From positions 98,968,292-99,032,291 of the forward strand of contig NC_061510.1 of the NCBI RefSeq assembly GCF_022539505.1: a DNA stretch of 64,000 bases, written 5' to 3'. Positions 1-11,300 of this stretch are shown here, piece after piece. The stretch's first letter is position 1. Every line of letters starts with the position of its first letter. The notes under the pieces are model-generated. The model was given only the letters and a program-made list of their open reading frames with translations. It ran no database searches and had not been told where the DNA came from. Origin of the DNA: Lolium rigidum. Lineage: Eukaryota; Streptophyta; Magnoliopsida; Poales; Poaceae. The position numbers and the translations under genes were made by a program.

Positions 1-300
1 ATTGATAGATAAGAAGGTTATATGTAAAAGTCCTCGAAAGGACAGACACCCCGTCTTACAACTCGACCCAAGAAAAAGAAAACGATATTCTAGGGGAGTA
101 GCCGACGGACACCCCGGGCCCCGCATTCGCCCATTGCCGTACCTCGGCCCTGATGTCGTTGAACATGAATGTCATCGAAGGTTGCGTGTTGTCAAAGACA
201 GCATCATTCCGGTGTTTCCAAATTCACCATGCAGTAAGCATGATTATCGACGAAGTGTCCTTGCGCAGCTGGCGAGAGGCGGTCCACAGCACTAGCGATC
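1..300 (-). pseudogene. LINE reverse-transcriptase 3' end, degraded
   Basis: Read on the minus strand, about 300 down to 130 translates to a sequence ending in IWKHRNDAVFDNTQ and then a stretch with RAEVRQWANAGP. This is the usual tail (after the zinc-knuckle) of plant LINE ORF2 proteins. A TGA interrupts the frame just before IWKHRND, so the copy is dead. The bases down to position 1 would be its 3' untranslated region. Its real 3' end lies outside the window. The family call is from pattern memory only. Confidence 0.55.
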
Positions 301-1291
301 ATCACTCCACAAAGTCACCCTCGACCGTTGGAGGTCCTGAGGTGGACCGGATCCACGAGAGGACCTCATATCAATCCGTCCTGGATAAAAAGCATCCAGT
401 AGGTGTGTCATGGTCTTCACGGACAGATCGCGTGTGTGGTATTGAAGGATCAATTCACAGGAAAACATGACAGCATACTAGCATCTACTCGACGAAAGGG
501 GCTAAGTAATCGAGAATTCCTGCTGCTACACGCACGTTGGACCGTAATAGCATGTCGCGTCTAATTAACACTCTAGAACGAGAGACGCAGTTAAGCAATT
601 GCGGAAGCTTTACAAAGCTCTGTCATCTTCAAATCTTCTGGTATACATTTGCTTTCCACGAAATCATGCCGGGTTGGGACCTGGGGCGTCCTGATGTTGA
701 TAGGGAGACACGAAGGGCAGGGCAATGTTGACAGCGCCACGTGATCTGCTGTGCTGGGCCAGATAAGATGAGATTTAACACATATAAATTTCCGTCACTG
801 GGCCGATTGTATTGGCCATCTTCACGTGTTGCTGCGAATAGTTCGTTCGCAGGCGCGACGGGTTCTGCTCGTGCACGCGGCAGATGTGAATTGTGCCTTC
901 TTTTTTCTTCCTCTCGACGATGACAGTGATCTCATTTTGCTCAAATCCGACACAAGGATCACATTCCCATCACATCGCTCTCACCCGGTCACCGCTAGGA
1001 ATAATTGCTTGCCGTGACCCGCGGCCATCTGCAAGCTGAGATTGCATCGGATATTTTTGTTTTCTTAATGACGAGACTGGTCCTCTCGTGCTCGGGTAGT
1101 AATCAAACCAACGTGGCGGTAGATAGATCTAAGAGAATGTGCCAGCTATACCTTACACGAACTCTGTAGAATGTTACTCCCCGGTTCAAAACAATTGCTT
1201 CAAAATGGATGTATCATCTACACACTGAAACATGTCTTACACATCTATTTCTGAGCAATTATTTTAAACCATAGGAAATAACAAGTTTTTA
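301..1291. other. intergenic, no gene recognised
   Basis: Only short open frames occur here (60-105 codons) and none resembles a known protein. Composition is mixed and drifts to AT-rich after about 1200. I see no promoter or RNA gene that I can support. Confidence 0.5.
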
Positions 1292-1392
1292 CTCCTTCTG
1301 ATTTATATTACTTGACATTACTATAGGTGTATCTAGACACATTAATTATAGATAAATTCATTTTAGTGACAAGTAATATGGATCGGAGGGAG
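1292..1392. mobile_element. Stowaway-type MITE (diverged)
   Basis: The element opens with CTCCTTCTGATTTATATTAC next to a TA dinucleotide and closes with GTAATATGGATCGGAGGGAG, its near reverse complement. Length is about 100 bp, typical of Stowaway. The right-hand TA has decayed to CA. Confidence 0.7.
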
Positions 1393-2592
1393 CATTTTAT
1401 TTTGCGAGGCAGCCGAGAAATAGTTAAGTTAACGCTAACCGTGAAATAACTATATATTTGCAAGTCGATTGAGAAAAAAAAGTCATCCTTGAAAACATTA
1501 CTTAGAAGGTGAGCATATCACTTCTCTGTGAATATGATCATGCAAATACCTGATTTGCACGCTGAAACAGAACTACAAATCACTAAAATTTATATTTTTG
1601 ATCTTCTACTATTGCGAGGTATAGGATTAGACTCTAACATAAAAGAGATCTTAGTCAGGTAGGCTCCAAAACTGTATATATTAGATCGGTCACATTGAAA
1701 AGGTCTAGCGATGATGTAACGGAAAACTTATTTATATAATAATTCTGTTCATCATCATAACAAGATAACAACATAAAATAGTAATATTACGGGAAGAGAA
1801 AAGTTCAAGGTTTTATTGTACTCAGTTTATTTTGGGAAAAAGTGAAAATTAGAGAATAAATTGGGAAAATACTTTAGATTTTTTTGTAAATCTTAAAAAT
1901 AAATATTTGCAAATAAATGGAAACTAAATGTAGAAAAATCATTATTATGCAGAAGTTATTGAAGAAAAATGAATAAACATTTACAATCTTACTAAATTTC
2001 ATAGTTTTAAGGAATTCACTTATTTTATGCATTTCTAAATTCTTTAAAATATTTAGTATGCTTAATTACTAGAAATATTTACTTGTATCATAATTTTTAA
2101 ATTTCCATTTCCCTTGTTTTTCTCAAATCCAACACTTCCTTGTTGCCACATGTACAAAGCACCACTTTGTCATAATCTATAGCATTTTTGTTCGAGCAAA
2201 TAACCAAATCTAGACCGTTTTCACATCTGAAAGACCAAATTTTCTGGTATTAAAGTAGAAAGACAAAACTTGGACTTTGTAACTCATGGGGGGTAAAAAA
2301 GGAATACTTCTTGATTTGTAAACTACGGAATACAATGGGAGCATCATTCCCACCGGTCTAACGTACTCCCTCCTCCTAAAATATAAGGCCACAGCATATT
2401 TTTAGGTAGAATTTTGACTAGCAATTTAAACAACCAAACATAAGTTATATGTTACCAGAAGTACTATATCATTGGATTTAAGTTGAAAGATGTTTCTAAC
2501 GAGTGTCATATAATACATATTTTATTAATTAATTTATTGGCTCGAAATATGAAGTGGGCTCACGTATAAAACGGTGGGAGTAACACATGACG
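1393..2592. other. AT-rich intergenic DNA with a half Stowaway
   Basis: This stretch is strongly AT-rich and has no supportable gene. A Stowaway-like left end (TA then CTCCCTCCTCCTAAAATATA) starts at 2366 and fades by about 2530 without a matching right terminus, so it looks like a truncated or decayed MITE. Confidence 0.5.
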
Positions 2593-2595
2593 TAA

Positions 2596-4241
2596 GGGCA
2601 TCTCCAACCGGCCACCCAAATCGGACGCGTTGGCCAGTTTGGATGGGGCTGTTTGGGTGGTCGCGCGGACACGTGGACATGCGGACCTGGCCATCGGTCC
2701 GTTTGGGTCGCGCACTGCTCCCAACGCGCGGCCGCATCCCAAATGTCAAAATAAAAAGAAAACAAATATAGAAAAGGAAAACAAAACCAAATTAAAATTA
2801 AACTAGAGTCTATTAAACTTAGCCCTGTTTTGGGAAATTTTTACACAAAAGAAAGCCATATATGGGCTTTAAACTAAAAAAAAAGGAGGAAACCCTAGTC
2901 TAGGTTTTGGGACGTGGTGGCCACCGGTGCGCCACCCTACTCCCAGTAGTACTCGTCGTTGTCGCGATGAGGACGACGCCCCCGGCGGCGACGCGCTGTT
3001 CCGGCTAGACACGCCGGAGGGCGCCGGGGACTCCGGCCAGGGCGACCACCGCACCCTTTCCTAGGCAAAGTGCGGATCCGGAGGGCTCGTCGGCCTGCAC
3101 AGGCGCGCCGCCTCTTTCTGCCGCTGCTCCACCGCAGCGGCCTGCAGCTCCGCCTCGTCCCGGAGCGCGACCTAGCGCTCCTCCTGCTCCCGGAGCGCGG
3201 CCAGGCGCGTGGCCTCCTCTAGGAGCGCGGCCAGGCGCGTGGCCTCCTCCTGCCGGCGCGCCATGACGAGGAACGCCCACGCCTCGAGCTCGGCGTCCTC
3301 CTGGGCCTTCCTGGCCATCTCCTCCAGCGCGGAGGTGAGGTGCGTCCATTTGGCCAGCTCCTCGAGGTCGTTGAGCTCGCGGGACGCTGCCAGCGCGGCC
3401 TGCAGCTCGGGGTCGTCCTCCTCCTGGGGCTGGGCCTGTGGCGCTTGCGCTGGCGCCGCCGCGGGCTCGTCGAGGTAGAGGCCGCCGGGGCGGCAGCCAG
3501 CCCGCCTAGCAGGCGTGCGCGACTGCGCGCGAGGGCAACGCCTCGCCGTCGCCGAGGTGAAGCACGTGCGCCGGCGCGCATCGTGCTCCACCTCGAACCA
3601 CAAGTCCCAGTTGGGACTTATGTCGCCGTAGGCGGGGTCCTCCCGGAGGTTCGTCGGCAGCTGCGCGTGGCGCCGCCGGATCTCCGCGACGCGGGCACGG
3701 CCGGAGACCGGGATCGGCGGCACCGGAACCCGATCTAGGCTCAGGTGCCAGCCGTGGGGGATGTGCACGTCGCCCCACGGCATTGGGACGCCGGCCTCCC
3801 AGAACATTTGCGCCACCGCTACGGTGACGTAGATCCGATTATGGATGGGAGCCGGCGGCCCCATGGCTAACGCTGTCGGCGCGGTTCGCCAGCTGCGGCC
3901 GGCCTCGTGGTCGTTGGCGGACGGCTCGAACTCTCGCTTCAGGGCCATGGCAGCGCGGAACGTCGAGCTCGTGCGGCTGGAGTGGAGAGTGGGGACTGGA
4001 TAGGGACAGCCCCCTCCCAAGTCCACATTTAATAGGACTGGGGCACCGACAGGTGGCCAGACACGCGGACCAAGCGAACACGCGAGGACCCGTCCGCGGC
4101 CACGCAAACCTGCCCCAGATTTCAGCCTGGTTTGGGTCGTCCCGGACACCGCAGCCATCCGCATATGCAATGCGTTGCCGTTGAGCCGTGGTTTTATCCG
4201 TTTGAACCCATCCGGACACGGTATCGGTCTTGGAGATGCCC
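2596..4241. mobile_element. PIF/Harbinger-type element with TAA target duplication
   Basis: The ends are GGGCATCTCCAA (2596) and TTGGAGATGCCC (ending 4241), perfect inverted repeats. They are flanked on both sides by TAA (2593-2595 and 4242-4244), the TWA duplication of the Harbinger superfamily. The 1646-bp interior is very GC-rich and has one long minus-strand ORF (3172-3948) but no recognisable DDE transposase or Myb protein. I infer a non-autonomous element. Confidence 0.85.
3172..3948 (-). CDS. element-borne ORF, function unknown
   Basis: This open frame of 258 codons plus stop lies wholly inside the Harbinger-type element. I chose the ATG at 3948 (protein starts MALKREFEPS). The frame stays open up to 4170, but that extension is less protein-like. 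The middle carries proline-rich VPVPPIPVSGRARVAEIRRR, then WDLWFEVEHDARRR. The C-terminal third is an Ala/Glu/Arg-rich helical stretch (ELNDLEELAKWTHLTSALEE and on) that would form a coiled coil. A pair of similar 24-base segments near 3180-3250 gives the repeated RLAAL..EEATRLAAL. I recall comparable ORFs in many wheat Harbinger copies, so it is either a degenerate accessory ORF or a captured host fragment. I cannot assign a function. Confidence 0.45.
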   Translation of the reverse strand: MALKREFEPSANDHEAGRSWRTAPTALAMGPPAPIHNRIYVTVAVAQMFWEAGVPMPWGDVHIPHGWHLSLDRVPVPPIPVSGRARVAEIRRRHAQLPTNLREDPAYGDISPNWDLWFEVEHDARRRTCFTSATARRCPRAQSRTPARRAGCRPGGLYLDEPAAAPAQAPQAQPQEEDDPELQAALAASRELNDLEELAKWTHLTSALEEMARKAQEDAELEAWAFLVMARRQEEATRLAALLEEATRLAALREQEER

Positions 4242-4280
4242 TAAAGTCTCTAGAGGACGGGCATTGAGTTTATACTGAGT

Positions 4281-5323
4281 GGAGGTTCAGCTGCAGCCTG
4301 CAGGGCCGGTACTACGACACCGGTAGCACGAGCACCAGTTGCCCAGTTGGGAGTTCTCATCTCCCCCACCGCTCTCACCCCTCTCCTGTTCTTCCTGTGC
4401 TCCTCCTCTCCTAGGGCCGGTCGGCCCCTCCCCTCCCCTCTCCGGCGGTGGCCGGCGATGTGGCGGGTGAGGGACCCCTCCCTGTATAGTTTTAGACTAG
4501 ATTTTCGTTGTGTGTTGGGCTTTATGCCTGTATCTTGGAGCTGTGCGCCGGAAGTCGGCCAGATCTGGCGCTGGTTAGGGTTCCTCCTCTTCTTGTTGAT
4601 GCTCTGGAGGTCGGAGTTAGGCACGGAGGGGTGGAGCATAGGAGTCTCCTCCAATAAGGTTGCGGTTCGTGAAGCTCCGGATCTGGACGGTCGTGTTCTT
4701 CATGGTCGCCGTGGTGGCGGACGGTGGAGCAGGCCGGACGATGGTGGAGCTTCAAGGGAAGGTGGGATGGCTCGCTTGGTGGAGTTCATGCGCGCGAGCA
4801 ATGGCTTCGCCGCCGCGATCTTGGGCCGGTGAGGCGGCCGCTCCACATCAATCCCGGGAGTGAATCCTCGATGGCACTTCCGCTATCGACCTTGATGGCC
4901 GAAGGGCGGCTACTCCTGCCATGGGCGCCGGCATCAGGTGCGAAAAATATGATTCTTCTTTGCTGGCACAAGGTGTTCTTCAACCTCCTGGCCTCTGTGC
5001 CTTTTTGGAGGCCCTTTGATGCTACCGCAGTGTGCTCCCGCTGCTGCACCCCAAGTGGTGACGTCCCCGGTGGTGTTGCAGTTGACTGCAGTTGGAAGAT
5101 TCAGCAAGATCTCGGTGGAGATGGAGCTAGAAGAAGACATGAACTGGATCTCATTTCTTTTTCATGTTCTGAGGTCTTCGGTGTAAAATTTCAGGGGCAG
5201 AATGTAATCTTCTTTTTTTCAGTGCCCCTTTATGTAATTTGTACTCCACCGACGATGGAATGAATGCAGCAATCGGGGTCCTTTGTGACCCCTCTTCCCG
5301 TTCAAAAAAAAAAAAAAAAAAGA
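4281..5323 (+). mobile_element. poly(A) retroposon with 15-bp target duplication
   Basis: The segment ends in 18 consecutive A (5304-5321). It is flanked by an exact 15-bp direct repeat, GAGTTTATACTGAGT, at 4266-4280 and 5324-5338. A poly(A) tail plus a long target duplication is the signature of target-primed reverse transcription. The body is about 1.02 kb, GC-rich for the first third, and has no reverse transcriptase and no convincing long ORF (the longest, 4724-5263, resembles nothing I know). It is either a non-autonomous LINE-dependent retroposon or a processed copy of a non-coding or unrecognised transcript. Confidence 0.85.
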
Positions 5324-5338
5324 GAGTTTATACTGAGT

Positions 5339-6079
5339 AGTTTAATTGCCTCCGTTGCACTCCAAGAAAATGTCACTCCGACAAAGTCTCAAAGATCGCA
5401 CAAATGGCAGTTCTCCATTGGGGTACATTTCCGCTAGGCGCGACACGATGAGAATAGAAAAACACAACATGCGCTCGGCCGCTCGCTGACGAACTCCGCG
5501 CATGTGTGATGCACTGATGCGAGCATCGGCATCGGAGCCAGACAGACCGTTTGGCAGCGGGGGGCAGAGCTAGGCTGGACAATCCTATTCGTACCTGGCG
5601 GCAACCCTGGCATGGCAACTGCCGTCAGCAGCTGAGCACATCAATCATTCCCCATCTGCCTTCTGCTGCTGCCTGCCAGGGCAAGATTCCACGGGCGGGA
5701 GGAGGAGGGCAGGAGGCCGAGCTAAATAAAACCAGACAAACACCCATCCAGCACGGCCAAAGGATACATTTTCGGCTTTTGTGCTTGTAGTTTCTGCCAG
5801 GTGGTTCAAGAATTTATTTATAATTTGTTTTATTTTAGAGAGCTTTTTTACTACTATTGATGATTATTAATAGAACGGTTCATTTTCGCAAAAATTGGTC
5901 TATTTTATATCGCAAACTCGTAAAGTTTTGGCAAAATTTATCTTAAACTTTAACAGCATCTCGGATCTCGCCATCTCATGTCGGAGGGATAAGATTTGGT
6001 GGCTAAGCCATCGCCAACCCCCCCCCCCCCCCTAAAATCGGGTCGCATTTTGTACGACGACCCACATTTTGTTCGCGTC
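5339..6079. other. intergenic, no gene recognised
   Basis: I see no supportable gene. A run of about 18 C occurs near 6019-6034, just before the Harbinger relic. Confidence 0.5.
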
Positions 6080-6740
6080 CTAGCAAATAGGTGTTTTGTA
6101 AAATTCTATATTTGAGATTACCAGCCACAAAAAATAGCAAATAATTTGCCAAAAATTATAGACGATGAAGTTGCAATACAAGAAGTTCAAATGCAACAGG
6201 CCACCAGACCAGAGTTTCAAAAGCATCATACACAAATCAGTCTTTTTCTTCTTCTCGAGCCATGCTCGGTGAGTAGGGTCCACGTCGACCGTCAAGAGGG
6301 TTGCCATGATTTTGGCCTGATCGATAAGCAAGGCCATCTCCAACTCCTTTTTCTTGTTATATCCCCCTCCTTGGTGGCCGCACGGGCATTGATCTCTTAA
6401 TCTCAAGCTTCTTGGTTTCTATATCGTAGTAGTTCTTGATGGCCTCTTCTTTTTCCCGTCGCTTCCTCTCGCTCTACACCTTTTGTTAGCAAGAAGAGTC
6501 TTGATCGTCTCCAACACCGCTAGCGAGGAAGCATCTTACTTGGCCTCCACCTTGGAGTTGGTCCGCCCCCTCGGCCTCTTCAGCGGTGCACTTGGGGCCT
6601 CGCCATCAACATCGATGACATTGGATTCCCCGGACGTGTTGGCGTCATACGGTGCATACAACTCATGCCACTTGGGGCAATCCTTGCCCGCCGTCCAATA
6701 GTGAATCAAGTTGAAGTTCTTCCTCTACCTCCCCCCTCCC
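6080..6740 (-). pseudogene. Harbinger Myb/NAM-like accessory protein relic
   Basis: On the minus strand, roughly 6720-6560 reads as fragments resembling ...NFNLIHYWTAGKDCPKWHELY, then IDVDGEA and KRPRGRTNSK-like motifs. About 6400-6220 reads AKIMATLLTVDVDPTHRAW followed by LEKKKK. These are the conserved middle and tail of the Myb/SANT-like DNA-binding partner encoded by plant Harbinger transposons. The frame is broken in several places, so it is a relic. No clear terminal repeats were found. Confidence 0.5.
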
Positions 6741-6850
6741 CCTCTCCCGAAAGCATCAAATTTAGAGTACTAATGGCACGAACCTGAGTCGGGGTTTATT
6801 TCGCCGAACCCCTATGACTTTAGAGTTCGCTCGTGCGAAATCGCGAGTTC

Positions 6851-7348
6851 TCATCTGGTTTGACCATCACCAGCGGACGAAACGCAACGGCACGAAGCAA
6901 AATAAGAACTTAGACTTGCAAATATAGTGCCTTCACCATCAACATCATACACATGTAGAGGAGTAAGATCATAGACAACAGGATCTGCATAATTTATAAT
7001 GCATGAAGCAGACTGAGATCCTGCAATGCCTTCATCTGCTTTTGCATCCACAGGATCAGACACAACAGCTTTTTTCTTCCTGCCTCTCTTCACTGACAAG
7101 GTAAGCACTTGGGTTGACTCAAAATGCTCAACCAAATGATATATCTGGTCATTGTTCTGAATAAGTACCATGTCCTCACCCTGTCTGTAGTACATACTAT
7201 CACTGAAACCAAATCCATGTGTCTCTATCATTGCATACAGATTCATAACAATTATGTCATCACGGGCAATTCTTCTCTCTAGGTTATCCAACCCATCTAA
7301 GTGAATTCTGACTTCCCATACTTCTGGATCCAAGCTACGGCAGTACAA
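6851..7348 (-). CDS. Mutator-like transposase N-terminal (PB1-like) fragment
   Basis: A 165-codon open frame starts MYCRSLDPEVWEVRIHLDG, followed by LERRIARDDIIVMNLYAMIE and then a lysine-rich KRGRKKK. This layout resembles the PB1-like N-terminal domain that precedes MULE transposases in grasses. The zinc knuckle and DDE catalytic domain that should follow are absent, so this is at most a 5' fragment of a transposase gene. The frame runs into flanking DNA at its 3' end. It lies between two direct repeats (6852-6902 and 7955-8010). Confidence 0.45.
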   Translation of the reverse strand: MYCRSLDPEVWEVRIHLDGLDNLERRIARDDIIVMNLYAMIETHGFGFSDSMYYRQGEDMVLIQNNDQIYHLVEHFESTQVLTLSVKRGRKKKAVVSDPVDAKADEGIAGSQSASCIINYADPVVYDLTPLHVYDVDGEGTIFASLSSYFASCRCVSSAGDGQTR

Positions 7349-8010
7349 AAAATCCCCAAATCAGAAAACTCTAACCCTAAAATCCCCAATGTGGCCAAGA
7401 ACACCAACGAATCCCCAAATCAGAGACAAGAAAAGGGTACATACTCTAATCCTCCGAGGCCGAAAGTGAATCGCTCGCTCGATTCAGGGTGGTCCACCCA
7501 AATCTGAGCGAGCATCGCCGCCGAATTCAACGCCCGCGACGGCCACAACTCCTCCAGGTCTTCTACGCCGCTTCCGGCGTCGACTCCGTGGCCTCCGCCG
7601 CCCTGTCCTTCGTCGCCACTGGAGACTCCACTCCACCAGCCTGCTCTCCGTTGTCGGGGTTCATCGGCTCCTCCATCTTCGCGGGAAACGAAACAACTCG
7701 AGCGGGAAGTGGTGACTGGTGGACTGTTGCGGTCGGAACCGACCGGCTCGGTCATAAACATCTACGCACTAACAGAGAGAAAACGTCCGTTGGTCCTGAA
7801 AGTGGGCCCAGATGGCTTAAACTACTCTCACCCGGCTGTTTGCGCGATCTGTTACGGATTACCCCAGAAGTTGTAGTTTTTAGAAAAAAAAATCCAGGAA
7901 TAATACTGACGCGTTACCACTATCGTAATTGTGGTAGTTTCATGTAATTCACTCCATCTGGTTTGACCATATTTCACCAGCGGACGGAACGCAACGGCAC
8001 GAATCAAAAT
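6852..8010. repeat. about 55-bp direct repeats 1.1 kb apart
   Basis: CATCTGGTTTGACCAT begins both copies (6852 and 7955). The similarity continues through CACCAGCGGACG and CAACGGCACGAA to CAAAAT (ending 6902 and 8010). A few substitutions and a 4-base indel separate them. They bracket the Mutator-like fragment and end about 370 bp before the SQD2 start codon. They are far too long to be a normal transposon target duplication. Confidence 0.75.
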
Positions 8011-8378
8011 CCCGGGGTCACTGTCGCACGCCGCGGCAGGGGAAAGCATATGCCTCGTGTGCCTCGGCAATTATTCTCTCCCCCTCTCCGGAACCAATCC
8101 TGATTAGCGCACACCGCAGGCCAACCTGCCAAGCCAAGCCGGTCACACCACGCCGGCCGCGGCGCAGGGGAGAACCCGGATTCGATTCCTTCCCCCGTCT
8201 CCGCTCGCCCGTTGTACTTCTTCTTCACCCACCGCCCGATTTTTATTTCCTTCTTCCGCGGCCACTGCCCAAGCCCAGTCCACCTCCACCACCACGCCGT
8301 CGCCGTCGCCGTCGCCCTCCCCCCACTGCCGCGCGCGCCCCGTCGTCGCTTCGGCGTCGCGCCTCCTCGCTGGTAGTA

Positions 8379-11300
8379 GTGGCGGTCGCGCCGGCGGCAC
8401 GCGTGCCCGTGCTTCCACGCGCCGCCTTCCCCCTGCGTGCGCTCCAAGCCGGCGCGGGCGGGAAGGATAGGCGGCACGGCACGGCTGCGAGCAGTGGACG
8501 CCACGGGCAGCCGGCGGTGTATAATTCGCGCGGCCGCGGCGCGCTGACCTGCGGGATCGGTGGTCAGCAGAGCGGGATGGGGGAGGCTCCGGATACGGCG
8601 GCGCCGCTACTCGTGCGGATGGAGGACGGCGCGGACGCGCTGCTCGTGCGGGTGGAGGACGGCGCCGAAGCCGACTGGAGCTCCAGGCCGCATCGCATTG
8701 CGCTCTTCGTCGAGCCCTCGCCCTTCGCGTCAGTCCCCCTCTCCCCTCCTCCCCTCCCCTCCTCCTCCTCCTCCCAAGTGTTGGCCCAGACGCTGCTGAT
8801 CGGATCATACCAGATTAGATCAGAATCAGATCGAGGCGCTCCGCAGCCCGCACGCGTCTGTGCGCAATTCGGGGTCAATGATTTGCTGAATTCGCTCTGT
8901 CTTTGATCTGCCGAGACCGCCAGAGTCAATGACTGACTTTTCCTTGCTGGCTCTCTCTGTCGCAGCTACATCTCCGGGTACAAGAACCGGTTCCAGAACT
9001 TCATCAAGCATCTGCGGGAGATGGGCGACGAGGTGCCCGATCCTTCTTAACAGCTTGCATTGTTGGCGTGTACGCCCCCTGTTTTCAAGATCGTTGCCGT
9101 ACCTCGGAACTGACGCCTGCTGTTTCGGTTCAGGTCCTGGTCGTCACCACGCACAAAGGAGCTCCCGAGGAGTTCCATGGAGCAAAGGTCGTTGGGTCGT
9201 GGAGGTAATCCAACGCAATCTATCTTGAACTTCTACTTTATCGATCAGTCAAGTCGAGAAATGACAAGCAAATCCATGAACTACTACTTCGCTAAAATAA
9301 GGACTCACATGCTTAGGAAAAAGAAGCAACGCAGGCAGAGTGCCGTGCCGCCAACTGTAATTGCTATTTTTGGAGCATAGGCTAGAGACACATTTGAAAT
9401 TTGTGATATATTTGTTATGAATTATTTACTTTCTGACATTTGGATGTCATCAAAATTCAGTTTATGGAAACTATCTCCATTCCACATGCACTTCCGTTTG
9501 CCTAAACTACTTGTTTTCAGCTTTCCATGCCCATTGTACCAAAACGTTCCGCTCTCGCTGGCCTTGAGCCCCAGAATATATTCCGAGGTCAGAAAGTTCA
9601 AGCCGGACATAATTCATGCTACTTCACCAGGAATTATGGTATCCGTCAAAAACCCAACAGGCATATGTTGTCCTTGCCTCCTTGGCATGGCACCATGGTT
9701 TCTTACTACCACATATCATGATTCCAGGTCTTCGGCGCTCTTGCCATCGCGAAGATGATTTCAGTCCCAATGGTGATGTCTTATCACACACATCTTCCGG
9801 CGTGAGTTTCATTTCCAATTCTTGGTTTCAGTTGGGCTAGGGTTGTTAATAGATTTGCATTGCTGAATTGGTTTCGTGTTATGGCTTTCAGGTATTTACC
9901 AGGATATAATTTAAATTGGTTGCTTGGGCCCACGTGGTGTCTTATACGTAAGCTCAACTTCTTTTATGCTCTCAACAGAAGTCAGTAGCTGAAGAAAAAA
10001 TAAAGTTGGTATTTCTCACTTAGTTTGTGCTGACACTTCTATTTTGTTTTGAAGGATGCCTCCACAGGTCTGCAGATCTTACTCTAGTTCCTTCAGTAGC
10101 TATTGCCGAGGACTTTGAAACTGCTAAGGTAGTATCAGGTAAACATTTACAGTTAATCTGTAATTTATATTGTTCTTCCTTTCATCATTCCTTACCATGA
10201 ACTCATTTTGCCTCTGCAGCAAGCAGAGTACGGCTTTGGAACAAGGGCGTTGATTCTGAAAGCTTCCATCCTAAATTTCGTAGTCATGTAATGCGCGCCA
10301 AGTTGAGGTATCACCTGTTGTTTCAAATTCAATGTTGAAAGAGTTAGGAAAACATTGTGCAGGCTAACATATTTTCTTTTCCTCCTATTAGTGGTGGTGA
10401 ATCAGAAAAACCATTGGTAATACATGTCGGCCGTTTTGGGCGCGAAAAGAATTTGGATTTTCTGAAGAGGTTAGCTTTTCGTTCTACAAAATATATTATC
10501 ATTTGTTAGTATGAACTTGACTTTTGAACTAGAAACATTCTGAACTACATTGAATTTAAAATGGAGAGAACGGTGACTTCTTCAATGATTCAGTAACAAT
10601 GCGATATTCGTGGAACCAATGTGTATATTTAACTATTATGTGCTGGGTATTGCTGTTAAAACTACAAGTCCATTGAATTTTTCTTTTGTATGGTCAACTT
10701 GATCAATCAGCTGTCCTCATGTTAGCAAGTATTTGCTACATGATTCATTTTGCCATGTCGTTAGGGCTTTACTTATTTCACTAATAATACAGGGTCATGG
10801 AAAAGCTCCCTGGAGTAAGGATTGCTTTCGTTGGAGATGGACCGTACAGGTGTGTGTGTCATTGTTCAACTATTAACTGGTTTCTGTTTTCAATAATACA
10901 CAGACCCTATATTGAAGCACTTCATTCTTTGCACATTATTTCATTAACTTGCCAAGTTTTAAGTTGTAAGACGAACCTGCTCATAAGTTGTGGCTTCGTA
11001 TTCCTTTTCTTTGTCTCTTTGAGTTAATACATGGTTTAGCCTGAGGATTTATTCTCCAAGCGATCCCAATAATATACCCCATAAAAAATGTCTGGACAAT
11101 GCAATCTAATGCAGCAAGTATAAGGTGTCACATGTCCACAAACAGTAACAATAGTACATACTCCCTCTGTTCTGAAATAATCTACATTCTAGCCCCAAAT
11201 TTTGTTCTGAAATAATCTACGATCTAGCTTTTAGTCAACAACAGCACTGAAAACAAAGTGAGGTTGCTCTCTTTACTGAAAACAAAGTAGTCCTAATAAA

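Noticed and set aside
8143..8808. Minus-strand Arg/Ala-rich frame over SQD2 exon 1
   Set aside because: GC-driven shadow; the plus strand joins in phase to a full glycosyltransferase.
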